Source: Diphasiastrum complanatum (lineage: Eukaryota > Streptophyta > Lycopodiopsida > Lycopodiales > Lycopodiaceae). From it: a DNA stretch of 64,000 nt. The position numbers and the translations under genes were made by a program. The stretch covers positions 9,112,601-9,176,600 of the forward strand of contig CM055108.1 in the NCBI GenBank assembly GCA_029204225.1, read 5' to 3'. This document shows positions 21,000 through 32,299 of this stretch, one piece after another. Each line of letters opens with the position of its first letter. Position 1 is the stretch's first letter. Below the pieces are notes generated by a model. The model did not search any database. It saw only the letters and a list, made by a program, of their open reading frames with translations, and was not told where the DNA came from.

Positions 21000-22284
21000 G
21001 CTCCTGTAGCAAAGATGGTGACAATAAGAATCATAATCTCTCTTGCCTTATTTTTTAAGTGGAAACTGTTTCAACTTGATGTCTCCAACGCTTTTTTGAA
21101 TGGCTATCTTGAGGAGGAGATATACATGGAACAACCTCAAGGATTTATCAAGGATAATCTAAGGTGTGTTTGCTATTTAGAAGTCTTTATGGCTTAAAGC
21201 AAGCACCTAGATCATGGTATTCAAGACTCAACAACTTTCTACTTTCATTAGGATTTGTGCTTAGTGACTATGATCCTTCTATGTACTTAAAATTTGATGG
21301 TAGTAATATTGTCATTCTCCTAATCTATGTAGATGACATTATTTTTAGTGGAAGTTGTTTGATGCTAGTTCAAGAAAACAAAGATGCATTAGGAAAAGAG
21401 TTTAAAATGCAAGATCTAGGAGAGATCCATTACATTTTGGGCCTTGAGATTGATTTTCATGAAGAGCATGCTTTTATTTGTCAATCTAGATATGTCTTTT
21501 CTATGTTGAGAAAATTCAATATGCAAAGTTGTAAAGGCATAGATACTCCCATGGAGCAACATGTAAAAGATCCTATTAAAGGTGATAAAAGATCCTTCGA
21601 GGACATCACACTTTATAGGAGTCTTATAGGCTCTTTAATTTGGGTTACTATCACTAGACCCGATTTGAGATATTGTGTGCACAAATTGAGTCAATTTATG
21701 CAAGGTCCCAAGATCCAACATTGGAATATGGCCAAGAGAGTTCTAAGATATGTATCTTCTACTCAAGATTATGGTTTATTGTACAAGAATGAAGATCTAA
21801 CCATTGTTGGCTATTCAGATTTTGCAAGTGATAAAATGGATCGGAAGTCCATTAATGCATATACTATCTTTCTTGGAGGCAATCTTGTGTCTTGGCTTTC
21901 AAAGAAGCAAGATACCATATCTCTATCATCTTTTGAGGCCGAGTACAAAGCACTCACTACAACAACTAAAGAGGTGCTTTGGATCAAGAGGTTAATCATG
22001 GAGCTAAAGTGCATCAAAGAGGATGATCTTCCCTTGATCAAATGTGACAACATATCGGCACAAGCTCTTGCAAACAGTCCTTTTTTCATGCAAGAAGCAA
22101 GCATATAGAAGTGGCACACCATTTTGTAAAGGAAAAGCTCATTGGAGGTAAAATCAACTTAGAACATGTCGACACATCTTCGTGTATTGCTGATCTTCTC
22201 ACAAAGCCACTTTGCAAAAGTGCCTTCTCAAAGCATAGGTCTAATCTTGGTCTTATCTCAAGATCAATGCTTGATCCACATTAG
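21000..22284 (+). pseudogene. R3 reverse transcriptase - RNase H
   Basis: RT resumes with APVAKMVTIRI and QLDVSNAFLNGYLEEEIYM. A frameshift at about 21165 leads into the frame 21164-22108, with SLYGLKQAPRSW, YVDDIIFSGS and LIGSLIWVTITRPDL. RNase H follows with GYSDFASD (one residue short in the Asp block compared with R1), SSFEAEYKAL and KCDNISAQ. A further frameshift near 22085 moves the HIEVAHHF tail out of frame. The original stop is at about 22282-22284. Confidence 0.88.
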
Positions 22285-22290
22285 ATACAT

Positions 22291-22302
22291 TTTTAGGAGG
22301 AG
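22291..22302 (+). other. R3 polypurine tract
   Basis: TTTTAGGAGGAG immediately before the 3' LTR. Confidence 0.85.
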
Positions 22303-22914
22303 TGTCAAAATATTGAAAAATCTATCTAATGTTGTGAGTATGGGTCCTAAAAATGCCAAAGATGAATTGAGCTCTTTTGACTTAGTATAGACCCATCTTA
22401 GAATAAAATATTCAAAGTAGGTAGAAGTAGAAACTCGAGCTACCATAGGAATTGCCATTTGTACTTTACATGCCACATTTAATGCATGAAAAGCTATGTG
22501 ACACAATTAGACATAGTGAGGTGGCCTGGATAAGTCTAGATAGCTTGAGAGGTGGATCCACAACTCCAATTCAACTCAAATTAGGAGAGGAGTCCATGGA
22601 TCTATATATATGTGATGTACTCTCATTGAGAAAATGATGAAATTTGTGTGTAATGCAAATTTGGAGACAAGCTCTTTGTGCCCTCTCTCTCTCCACGAGT
22701 TTTGTACTTGCTATTTTCTCTCTCTAGCCGAGTAGAGGCATTTATGATGCTTTGTTTTATGTTTTGTTGACAGATCTTGCTTGTAACACAATAATATTGC
22801 TTGTATGATCAGCTTTCCTATTGACAACCAATGCTAGTTTGATCTTTATGGTGTTATTTTGCTTAGGAGATCAAAAATACATGTGTAGGGCGTCCCACAC
22901 GTGTGAATTCAACA
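22303..22914 (+). repeat. R3 3' LTR
   Basis: 612 bp, colinear with 16569-17181 at about 97% identity by eye. Contains CACACGTGTG at 22896-22905. Confidence 0.92.
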
Positions 22915-23862
22915 ACATCAACGTTGGAAGAATCCATGCTATGTAAAATAGGATGAAATGACATAGCATCATCTATTGATGGTTGTTTGAAATCATAGTC
23001 TGCATGTTCTTGAAATATTACATCCCTAGAGACAAATACTACATTGGTGGATGGATCATAAACTTTATAAGCTTTATGTTCATCAGGATGGCCAATGAAA
23101 ATACATTTATTTGTCCTATGATCCAGCTTCTTCCTAAGCTATTTAGGAATGTGAACAAAACATATACAACCAAAGATTTTTAAATGGCTAAAACTAGGCT
23201 TTTGCCCATGCCAAACTTCATGAGGAGTCTTGTAGTTGATAGCTTTGGTGCTGGATCTGTTCTGCACATAACAGGGTGTGGCAGTAGCTTCTACCCAGAA
23301 CTTTGCACGTAGGTGTGCTTGATGTAGCATGGATCTGGCTGAGTTGAGAAGAGTTCGATTCTTCTTTTCTACAGTCTCGTTCTGTTGAGGTGAATAGGAA
23401 GTGATGAATTGTTTTCTAATACCATGTTCAACCATGTAGTCGGACATCTCGTTAGAGATGTATTTTTTGCCACCATCAGTTCGGAGTGCTTTCACTTTCC
23501 TAGATGTTTGTGTCTCAACCATGGCCTTGAATCTCTTGAAGCATTCAAAGGCTTCAGATTTGTGCTTAATGAACATGACTGTAATAATCATCTATGAAAG
23601 TGATAAAATAGATTGCATCTCCTAGTGACGGAGTTGGCATTGGACCATAGAGATCACTATGTACAATATCTAATACATGCTTTTTTTTTATGGAATGTGA
23701 TTTTGAAAACTTATTTCTAAAGTGCTTTCCATAGATGCATGACTCACAAAAGAAAGATTTCCTATCTAATGAAGATGGGAAATTCAAACCATCAACTAAA
23801 TTATTACAACGCATATAAGAAAGTGATCTTGTATTCACATGTCCAAATCGACTATGCCACAT
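22915..23862 (-). pseudogene. R2 integrase
   Basis: Minus strand. 23566-23862 has the zinc domain (MWHSRFGHVN, CESCIYGK) and the first catalytic Asp in HSDLYGPM. 23139-23591 has the second (LRTDGGKKY, one Gly-Glu pair changed) and the block SPQQNETVEKKNRT, where relatives have NGVAERKN, then CYVQNRSS and FGCICFVH. The two frames overlap and are offset, so one frameshift separates them. The reading continues after a stop through FIGHPDEHKAYKVYDP to SSNVDV, where R3 interrupts it. Confidence 0.88.
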
Positions 23863-25184
23863 AACAACATTGTAGTTTATATTTTCATTAGATATACTAG
23901 TTAATGCAACTGAATTAGAGATTACGTAAAGATTTCCGACTCTAGTGCATGTAGTCAGAGTAGTATCTTCCTCGAGTATTGTAACTGCTCAGATGAGGAA
24001 GTAATAGTGTAGCCCTCATCAGTTATCTTAGAGACTGATAACAGATTCTTTGATAACTGACGAATGTGAAGGATGTTAGGAACACAAATGAACAGATCGT
24101 TGTTGAAGCTGATCTTCACTGCTCCTTTGCCTTCCACACATATGGTGCTAAAATCTTTGAGGTAGATGAATTGGTCTCTTCTGTAAGCTGTGTACTCCGT
24201 AAACCATTCCTTGCAAGAGGTCATGTGTTGAGTAGTGTCGTTGTCCAGGTACCAGCTATCACAGTCTTCGCTATTGCTGTAAGCCATTAATAAGTGTGTA
24301 TCTGACTCTTTGAATTTTGTCGTGTTGGAGGAGTCTAGATGTTGTTGTTGTTGTTGTTTATTTGCCTTGTTGTAGATCCGGATGCGACACTCCTTGATGT
24401 CGTGATTAGCTTTTTTGCAATATCTGCAGAAAAGCTTCTTGCACGATCCACCATGCTCACCTTGAGTGTGAGGCTTCTGTTGTTGCTGCTGCACTTGATT
24501 CTTGCCCTTGGAATAGTCTTTCTTCTTGGTGTATAGAGCCATGGATTTGTCTTTGATGGACAGGCTGCTAGTCTTTCTCCACATTTCTTCTTGAAGAAGA
24601 TGACCAATCACCTTTTGAAGAGTGAGGTCGGGTTGTTTGGAGATCATCACCACAAAGTGCTCATAGGACTTTGGAAGAGAAGAAAGCAAGGTCATAATGG
24701 CATCATCATCTTGAATAGAACATCCTACAGTTGATAACTGATCTAATAGGGATCTGAAGCTGTTGATGTGAGAAGTGATGGCAGTAGAATCAGACATGCT
24801 AAGGGTAAAGAAATTCCTTCTAAGATGTAATCGTGTGCTTATATCGTGAGTCTCATAAAGACTTGATAACAAGTCCAGTGCTTCCTTAGAGGTTTTGCAC
24901 GTGGTAACGTGAGATATTTGAGAGTCGGCCAGATTGAGTGTGATACATGCTAGGGCCTTCTGATCTTTGATCTTTCAAGCCTTTGCTTGATCACCATCTT
25001 TTGGTTTCAGGTCTACACCTTCTACTACATCCCAAATATCTCTATCTATCAACATCATTCCAAGTTTTAACTTCCAAATGTCGAAGTTAGAACCATTGAA
25101 CTTGTCAATGACTCTAGCTTCACTAAGTGATGCAGATGAAGAGCTACCTATATGAGACATGATAATAGTACACAAGTAGAACAA
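23863..25184 (-). pseudogene. R2 gag - zinc knuckle - protease
   Basis: Gag likely starts at the ATG at 25160 (MSHIGSSSSASLSEARVIDKF), with FDIWKLKLGMML near residue 26. A TGA at 24977-24975 interrupts it where relatives have Trp. The same frame then runs 24872-23955. It has the helical gag region, a Gln-rich linker, CRYCKKANHDIKEC (a complete CCHC knuckle) and a protease-like stretch around WYLDNDTTQHM. There the usual DSGA active-site motif is altered to DNDT, so protease activity is unlikely. The frame closes near SRKILL, before the integrase zinc domain. Confidence 0.88.
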
Positions 25185-25211
25185 ACTTAATCTCTCGGTT
25201 TATTTGAACTA

Positions 25212-25227
25212 TGCTCTAATACCAATC
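25212..25227 (-). other. R2 primer-binding site
   Basis: On the minus strand TTGGTATTAGAGC lies two bases after the LTR end. It has one change from the common TGGTATCAGAGC. Confidence 0.8.
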
Positions 25228-26676
25228 TGATGGGACAAGAGAGATAGAAGAACACGAACAGAGAAGAGAGCAGGAATATTGCGGAACAGCTCTCCCATTC
25301 TTATCAGTTGCTAAATGCAAAAACAGTCTAATAGACAGCTTATGCTAAATGTAAACACAGCCTTAAGTGTTCTAATTGCTCAACAGGATCTTAAAAATCA
25401 ATTCATACTCTGAAATAAGAGTACAGTCCATCGAAGAGATTAGAGATGGTTTGTGTGTGGTGTTACTGAAATCTGGTTCAATGTGAAGTATAGTTTTGAA
25501 ATAAATGGAAGAGCAGTATAATAACGCGAGTTCCTCAGGCATCAAAGACAGCCAATCGTAGACGTCCGTGTTCTGATCAGAGTGAGTAAACACGATCAAA
25601 TAGCAATGAAAGTGCATTCAATCACAACAAGCATTCATCTACGTTGTACACTAATAAAAACAAGCTGCTGCTATATTACATTGAAGCACAATACAAAATA
25701 ACAATTACAACTAAAATTGATGGCATAATTGGGATGTCCAAACAATGTGTCTCATGGACGGTTCAACCACTAATCTGTGCTTGGATGATCTATTTATAGA
25801 TTTCATCCATGTATTAATTACACTGAATGCTTGTCACCTAATTAGGAAAGCCATTGTACTTGCAAGTATATGGCTTTTGTGACAACTATACACAGTATAT
25901 ATACGATCAACAAATCAGGAATGTTGACATGGACCAGGGCGTCGCAGATTCTCTCACTTCGCATTTTACATGAAGTGGTTTTCTCTCACTTTGCAAATTT
26001 TAGGAAGTGACTGGGAACGTTCCTCGTTCAAAATAGACGACCTTCGGCATTTTCTCTCTCTTTGGGACTTTGCGAAAAAGTCGAAGGTGCCCTTAAACAG
26101 TTTAACCCTTAAAAATAGATGACCTTCAAAAAATTTCTCTCTCTTCGCATTTTTCGAAAAAATGCGAAAAAGTTGAAGGTGTTAAAAATAGTTAAACTTT
26201 TGAACTTTAAACTTTTGAACTATGCAAGTGTTGCATTTTGGGAAAATGCAAAAAAGCTGGAGCAGTTGAAAACATAGTTCATTTCTGCAGACTATCGTGA
26301 CACTTAGAGTATTTCTGCAGACTGTCGCAAAAGTAATGTATTTATGCAGACTTGTTCTAAATGCTAATTGCGTGGAAGTCCTTGAAGATGGCCAAGTATT
26401 CAATGACTTTAAATTATTGAACTTAACATCTAAACTTTGAAATTATGACAAGATTGGTTACCCTTTGTTGGAGATCAGTCGGAAGCCCGTTGTAGAAGTT
26501 CTTCAAATAAATTGGCTGTCTAAGTTTGCGATTCCTGTAGGTATCAGATGAGCAGATGTAGAACCAAAGTTGGTTTCACCTGACCCTAGATCAATGATCA
26601 ATAAACATGCAGGAGGAATCATGAAATAGAAATTAGTCATTCACCAAGGAGGCAACTGTGGGCTTAATTTCCAACA
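25228..26676 (-). repeat. R2 5' LTR
   Basis: About 1.45 kb, colinear with 13269-14760 and including the hairpin-bearing part (26040-26090). Several small indels account for the 43-bp length difference between the copies. Confidence 0.88.
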
Positions 26677-26681
26677 TGCTG

Positions 26682-26988
26682 AATGCTTATTCATTTTATA
26701 ATCAGATATATTCATTCTCGTAGAAAAAGTTATTCGTAGACATGTGACTGATACCACTGCTTGATCTGTCATTCTAATAAACGCATTCAAACTGCTTTCG
26801 CAAAGCTAAATCTGATAAACAAGATAATTTGTGCATGGCTACGGAATCAACTGTTTAGATGCAATGACTTTGAAGATGTGATCAAGTAAGACAGATCTCG
26901 ATCTATCTAAACCTGATAGACGTAGTTGCATGTACTGAGGATTCCCCGCTCGCTTCTCTTTGTCACGACGGGAATAGCACCGAATTCC
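26682..26988 (+). repeat. LTR of the older element, right part
   Basis: Continues 12643-13268 after R2. Ends near CGAATTCCA, followed a few bases later by a primer-binding-site-like TGGTATCAAAGC at 26993. Confidence 0.45.
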
Positions 26989-27568
26989 AATCTGGTATCA
27001 AAGCAAATTACTCTGATTTTTGTATGCATTTAAAACTGAGACTATTAGAATGATCATTTGGATATAGTATAGGCAGTAGCTATAATTGTTTTCAGTCACA
27101 TTAATCTACTATCTACATAACACTCAACTTGAAATTCCAAATGGATTCACAACTACAATCTGCTCTAATGGTACATGTTACATACCTATGTAACTAGCAA
27201 TAATTCAGTGACTCCTATATGTCCATTTAGTGATGGGGGCTAAATGGCAAGTTACCCTTGGATAAGGGTTACCCTCAGGATTAAGGGTAGGTGCCTTTGT
27301 CATTTATTGGTATTTAATCTGTTGTGCTTTACTATTATAGAAACGCGGTTGTTTCAGTCTCTCCAAGGACTATATGAGTTCAATTCTTTTTTCGAAAAGT
27401 ATTGGCAACCAGTAGTTTCTAGGGTCGATTTGTGTGAAATCAGAACATGCACAGAAGCATTCACATAACACAAGTGGGGAGAGAGAACACTATTGCTATA
27501 TTATTTTGAGCTTGCAGATAGAAAGTGAGAGAGAGAGGGAGAGGGATAACACCCCTTCATAAAAGACC
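26989..27568 (+). other. Leader-like sequence of the older element
   Basis: Begins with TGGTATCAAAGC (26993-27004). No gene is supported; the frame at 27244-27468 shows no known motif. A GA-rich patch lies at about 27520-27548. The stretch ends where minus-strand R4 coding sequence appears, so one or both elements are truncated here. Confidence 0.4.
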
Positions 27569-28213
27569 TCAACCCCCAAGAGATTTTGCACTCTCACTTG
27601 GATCCAATTTGTAGATGCCTTCAAATCTTGATCCATATGCAAGGATCTCACCATCCTTCTTAATCACACAATTGTCAATATTGAAATTGACATCAAAGCC
27701 ACTATCAAGAAGTTGGCCAACACTTAAGATGTTCTTTGTAAGCTTTGGGACAAAAAGAACATTGTTGAGAAAGAGATCTTTAGAAGATGCAAGCTTCAAG
27801 GGAATAATCCCTACTCCTTCAATATTGCACTCATGCTTGCTTGCAATGTATATGGTCTTCTTGACTCTCTCATAAGGCATGATAGATGAAAAAAAGTGCT
27901 TGGAGCCACACATATGTGAAGATGCTCCACTATCAATATACCATGAGTCATCCTTGTTGAAGGTGGAAGAGGAGAAGCTTGATGCCATGAGAGAGCCTTC
28001 TCCATCACTTGCAATATAGTCTTCTTTCTCATTGGTGATGTTGGCTTGATTGAGTTGATTCTTCTTCTTGAAGCAATTGCTGGCATAATGGCCTTTCTTG
28101 CCACAATAAAAGCACTTGATCTTCTTCATCTTGAGATTTGAAGTAGAAGCATGAGAGGTATCCTCCTCCGCCTCTCCATCTTGGTCTTTAGCTTTGTCAT
28201 TAGAGAAGTGATG
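27569..28213 (-). CDS. R4 zinc knuckle and protease
   Basis: Same frame as gag but after its TAG. An acidic linker leads to [14 protein letters not shown], an intact CCHC knuckle. [12 protein letters not shown] is an intact aspartic protease site, and [17 protein letters not shown] is the following conserved block. The open frame proper starts at the ATG at 28129 and ends at 27569, shortly after YKLDPSESAK. The last few codons belong to other DNA. No integrase remains. Confidence 0.85.
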   Translation of the reverse strand, partial: HHFSNDKAKDQDGEAEEDTSHASTSNLKMKKIKCFYCGKKGHYASNCFKKKNQLNQANITNEKEDYIASDGEGSLMASSFSSSTFNKDDSWYIDSGASSHMCGSKHFFSSIMPYERVKKTIYIASKHECNIEGVGIIPLKLASSKDLFLNNVLFVPKLTKNILSVGQLLDSGFDVNFNIDNCVIKKDGEILAYGSRFEGIYKLDPSESAKSLGG

Positions 28214-28879
28214 CTATTTCTTCTTACTCCTCTCTTTGTGCATGGCAAATAGAACTTTGTCATCATCATGATTGAGTGATAGCTTGTCCATCCTCAAGAG
28301 TTTGTACTCTTGTCTTGATTCTTCAGAAATAAGCACACTTTGAAGGGCCTCCAAACTTAGTAGCTCCTCCTTAATGGCATAGGATTGGACAAGGTTGTCA
28401 TGTTCATCTCTCAAGCCATTGAGAATGACTTGGACTAGCTCACTTTGATTGATTGAGTCACCAATACATGCAAGCTCCCTATGAATATCCTTGACTCTCA
28501 AAACATAATTAGATGCACTCTCATCACTCTTTTGACTACTTTGGAATATTTGACTTCTAAGAGTGAGGAGCCTAGAGGTATTCTTAGCCTCATAGATGAA
28601 CTTGAGACAATCCCAAGCTTCCTTGGATGTAGAACAATCACCAATCTCCCTCAATATCTCATTAGAGACATTCATCTTAATGTAGTGGAGAGCCATCCTG
28701 GCTCTCTTTTTGTATTTTTGGAACTCTTGAAGAACTTGTGGTTCTTCTTCAAGGCCAAGAACTATGTCCATTACGTCTTGAAGGATCAAGATGGACTCCA
28801 TCCTCATTTTCCAAATTGAATAGTTTGAAGTGGACAATCTTTCACTTGGTTCCATCAAGGATAAACCCATTGAAGACAT
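28214..28879 (-). CDS. R4 gag
   Basis: 222 codons from the ATG at 28879 (MSSMGLSLMEPSERL), chosen by alignment with R3. An in-frame ATG 16 codons further upstream is less likely. Uninterrupted capsid region with NYSIWKMRMES and MALHYIKMNVSNEIL. Ends with RSKKK and a TAG at 28216-28214, the position where R3 has TAA, after which both continue with His. It appears intact. Confidence 0.87.
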   Translation of the reverse strand: MSSMGLSLMEPSERLSTSNYSIWKMRMESILILQDVMDIVLGLEEEPQVLQEFQKYKKRARMALHYIKMNVSNEILREIGDCSTSKEAWDCLKFIYEAKNTSRLLTLRSQIFQSSQKSDESASNYVLRVKDIHRELACIGDSINQSELVQVILNGLRDEHDNLVQSYAIKEELLSLEALQSVLISEESRQEYKLLRMDKLSLNHDDDKVLFAMHKERSKKK

Positions 28880-29625
28880 TTGAAGTGAAGAAAACTCAAA
28901 TGATGAACAATAATTGTTGCTACACAATCTAAATGGGATCCAATAATAGAGTACTATCTCCTCCTATGAAAGATCTTGCAACTATTTGTGAATTGATTCT
29001 CACTAGCTACACAAATATCTCTAAAACAAGATCTATTTCACATCAAATGATGGAGTATAGGCAAAGTTAGGATCAAACACTCTTAGCACGTGTCAAGTAC
29101 ACTAAGAAACCAAATTTGACTCAAATACAATGATATTGCATGAAACAAAATGGCCAAGATCTCAAAACAGTGCCTAGATCACATATAGATGAGATACAAC
29201 TGTGATTTTGGATCAACCAAGCAATCTCTTGACCAAACCAAATGTGTCCACCCAAGTCTAGGTGCCCTACCTAACCCTCTTCAAAAGCTTATAACTTCTG
29301 ATTGGCTCAACCAAATGGAATAAAACTAATTGCATCAAAAACTAGACAAAAATAGCTTCAAAACAAGCTATCAAGCAAGATAAATGGATCAAGCATGAGA
29401 GAGAACTTCCAAACTGAAGTTGGATGTTCCTCACACGTGTCTGAGCACTTGATTCCGTACAGTACCAGGTCAGACACAATCAATGTCCTTTTGATCTCTT
29501 TTGATCCAAAATTGAACAAGATAGGTAGAAAAATGGACCTTGACAATTTCTAGCTCAAGGTTGATGGATAGTTTTCACTTAAATGGATCAAAATGCATGG
29601 TAACCTTAGGTAGGCTCTGATAGCA
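28880..29625 (-). other. R4 leader and primer-binding site
   Basis: The minus-strand primer-binding site at 29625-29613 reads TGCTATCAGAGCC, one base off the consensus. The leader contains CACACGTGT near 29432 and GTACAGTAC (29457-29465), the same motif pair as in R1 and R3. Confidence 0.8.
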
Positions 29626-30435
29626 TGTTGATTTCACACGTGTGGACTGTCCACAACATGTACTTGTGATCTCCTAAGGTGTGTAGATGCACCAAGATCA
29701 AGACTAGATTGAGATTCAAGATCTATCTTTGATTCTATGGCAAAAACACACTACTACATGCATTCAATCACTTCCAACTCTCACTCACATGTGTGGGAAG
29801 TATTCAAAAATTATTCTAAGTAAAAACAAGCTGCTCTCCTTGGGTAGAGAGAGAAAAACCATCATGAGCTCTCGGGTAGAGAGAGAAAGCTAGAAATCCA
29901 ATGACACTCAAAATCCACATAATCACCAAATCAATTAGATCCAAAATGAGGAGTACAATGATACTAGTAGATCCACAATCTACCACTATGCTTAACTATG
30001 ATCACCTCTTAATCCTATTGGACCATTGATCCATGCACCTTTTATTCTATTGGACTATATTCAAGCACACCTCAAATTCCTATTGGACCTCACATGGTTC
30101 TACCTCTAAATCCTATTGGACCTCTTAGAATTCATCAAACAAAGGCATTACACTTGTCTACACTCTAATTGGCATGAGTTTAGTCTCTTACTCTATTTTG
30201 GCTCAATAGTGGCATTACAGGTGGAAATGGATAATTTGCCATCTATGCCAAATTTGACCCTATCAATATCCTACACCTAAATGCTTGACTATGAAATTCT
30301 ATGAGACCCCTATATCAAACATTTTGATTTACTTTACAATTCTCCACACGTGGGAACATCCTCCACACATGTGAGATTCACTTACAAACTTCTATCATAA
30401 AAAATACCAAGCTAGATTTTTGCCAATTTCTCACA
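29626..30435 (-). repeat. R4 5' LTR
   Basis: 810 bp on the minus strand from TGTGAGAAATTGGC to AAATCAACA, with CACACGTGTGG near its end. The sentence-like motif CCTATTGGAC recurs about five times between 30010 and 30120 on the plus strand. Confidence 0.78.
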
Positions 30436-31215
30436 CTATCTGCTTGCTAAGAGCTTCTATCCTTAATAGTTGATTGTCTCGCTTGTCAGATTTGGCATAT
30501 GTTGGATTACTCTGGTCAGACAATACTTCTAGCCTCGATACTGTCGTAAGTGTTGAACCGTAAATTCAAAATTGGAATTTGTCTTTAAACTAATCGGCTG
30601 TTTAATTGCTTTTGTAATTCAACTATCAATTGTTTTGAACTTAATTGTGATCATGGTATTTGAAATTACTATTTCATTTTCACGGTAGAATGTTCGTACT
30701 TACAAATCCTGAAGAATCCACTATGTTGTTGTAAATCGATATTCATTGAAGTTCACTCATGGATACTCGAACATTGTATCGTTCGGTTGAATGAGCAATA
30801 GTCGTTGTTGAGGATTGATTGTCTGATCACGTTTACATTGCTCTGAGATGTTTGTGAATTTCTTTGTATCAAACTTACTGATGCAACAATGTCTTTCTTT
30901 TCTGACAAACTTAATTAGGTGCACAGACTGATATATCAATCTGGCCGATAAGTTAGATGCTCTTTTCCAATAATGATTTAGGTACGATATGACAATTTTC
31001 AAGATCAATTATCCTTTTGTTATTGTATGTCAAAGTCACATTTTAGTTGGTGATACTGGTTGCCAAATTCGGGCAATGTCTGTTGACAACCTGCTTAAGT
31101 ACCAAGAATAACAAATGAACCAAAATCAATAAGCAATGCCTTTGGGGTTCGAATATCTTTTTATTCTAAATTTCCATACTTTTGAGATAAGTATAGTATG
31201 ACATATGCTTATTTT

Positions 31216-31233
31216 TGGCGCCGTTATTGGGGA
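31216..31233 (+). other. Gypsy-type primer-binding site
   Basis: TGGCGCCGTTATTGGGGA, two differences from the widespread plant gypsy form. Confidence 0.65.
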
Positions 31234-31526
31234 TTGCTAATTTGTTGGATTTACATGATTACTTGTTAGAGATGAATGCCAACCGCATGAACAGTCCAGA
31301 TTTGAGTGATTGGAACGATATCGGAAACACGAGAGGAATTCATAAAAAATCCTCAGGAATCTATTTGGAGTGGTGCAACAACTTTCACTACACTTCAATA
31401 AGCTGAAGCCTTCTTCGATGCTCTTGTTGACCATTTTGATAATGTACCTGAAATGGTTTTTCTGATAATCTTGATACAGAGGTTTCGGATAAACCTGGTC
31501 TGAACCTGAACCTGTTGGAATGGCAA

Positions 31527-32292
31527 ACGATGTGGCATGTCATACGTGCCTGCGGGACGCATGCGGGATCCCATCCCCACCGCCTAGCCACCCGCCATCA
31601 TTCCCCTTTGACCCCAAAAGGGCTGGTACCAGGGGACAAGGGTACATTGTCTACAATGGGCTTATGTGTGGGTCCTGTTATAGTCTCCATTTGCTTATGG
31701 GACGAATGCACTCTTTTTGGTGCCTTTTCGGATGCAGCCGCTTTGTGCATAGCTTGCATCCTCCAACACCCCCACTCAAGCGAGCACAGGGCAAAGGAAA
31801 CCCCCACTTGCTTGTTCAGGACTAGAACACTTGCTCTACTACCACCTCAGAGTTTGTCGGCAACGGAGAGCAGTCTAGTAGACGATGTGGCGCATCGTAC
31901 GCATCTACGGGCCATGTGCAGGATCCCATCCCCACCGCCTAGCCACCCGCCATCATTCCCCTTTGACCCCAAAAGGGCTGGTACCAGGGGACTAGAACAC
32001 TTGCTCTACTACCACCTCAGAGTTTGTCGGCAACGGAGAGCAGTCTAGTAGACGATGTGGCGCATCGTACGCATCTACGGGCCATGTGCAGGATCCCATC
32101 CCCACCGCCTAGCCACCCGCCATCATTCCCCTTTGACCCCAAAAGGGCTGGTACCAGGGGACAAGGGTACATTGTCTACAATGAGCTTATATATGGGTTC
32201 TGTTATAGTCTCCATTTGCTTATGGGACGAATGTACTCTTTTTGGTGCCTTTTTGGATGCAACCACTTTGTGCGTAGCTTGCATCCTCCAAT
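31527..32292 (+). repeat. GC-rich compound repeat with a perfect 170-bp tandem duplication
   Basis: 31821-31990 and 31991-32160 are identical as read. A partial third copy of the unit lies at 31527-31635 (shared core GGATCCCATCCCCACCGCC to GGTACCAGGGG). A second module starting CAAGGGTACATTGTCTACAA occurs at 31636-31768 and 32161-32292. The overlapping open frames here (31515-32048, 32024-32566) arise from the repetition and match nothing I know. The GC content is clearly above its surroundings. Confidence 0.85.
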
Positions 32293-32299
32293 AGAACCA

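Larger units (their letters stand above)
16569..22914 (+). mobile_element. R3: full-length Ty1/copia element nested in R2
   Basis: LTRs 16569-17181 (613 bp) and 22303-22914 (612 bp) begin TGTCAAAATATT and end TCAACA. I count about 19 substitutions and one indel, near 3%. Flanks are ACATT (16564-16568) and ACATC (22915-22919), a target duplication with one change. Removing R3 restores the minus-strand R2 reading (SSNVDV ... ASTEPRP). All copia domains are present, with at least four frame breaks and a MITE-like insertion in RT. Confidence 0.93.
13269..26676 (-). mobile_element. R2: complete Ty1/copia element, minus strand, with R3 nested inside
   Basis: The LTRs are 25228-26676 (5') and 13269-14760 (3'), beginning TGTTGGAAATTAAG / TGTTGAAAATTAAG and ending CCCATCA on the minus strand. 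Perfect 5-bp target duplications TGCTG lie at 13264-13268 and 26677-26681. Gag, CCHC knuckle, protease, integrase, RT and RNase H occur in copia order but with stops and frameshifts throughout. R3 (16569-22914) splits the integrase-RT hinge. Without R3 the element is about 7.1 kb. It is older than R3, and its LTRs look more diverged. Confidence 0.92.
27569..30435 (-). mobile_element. R4: 5' half of a copia element related to R3
   Basis: On the minus strand: LTR 30435-29626, primer-binding site, leader, gag, zinc knuckle and protease. It is truncated after the protease at about 27580. Gag is about 80% similar to R3, but the LTR is longer (810 versus 613 bp) and its start differs (TGTGAGAAATTGGC), so it is a related family, not the same one. 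Confidence 0.85.

Noticed and set aside
16569-22914. R3 and R4 as two halves of one element
   Set aside because: They are on opposite strands, have different LTR starts and lengths, and each has its own PBS and gag.
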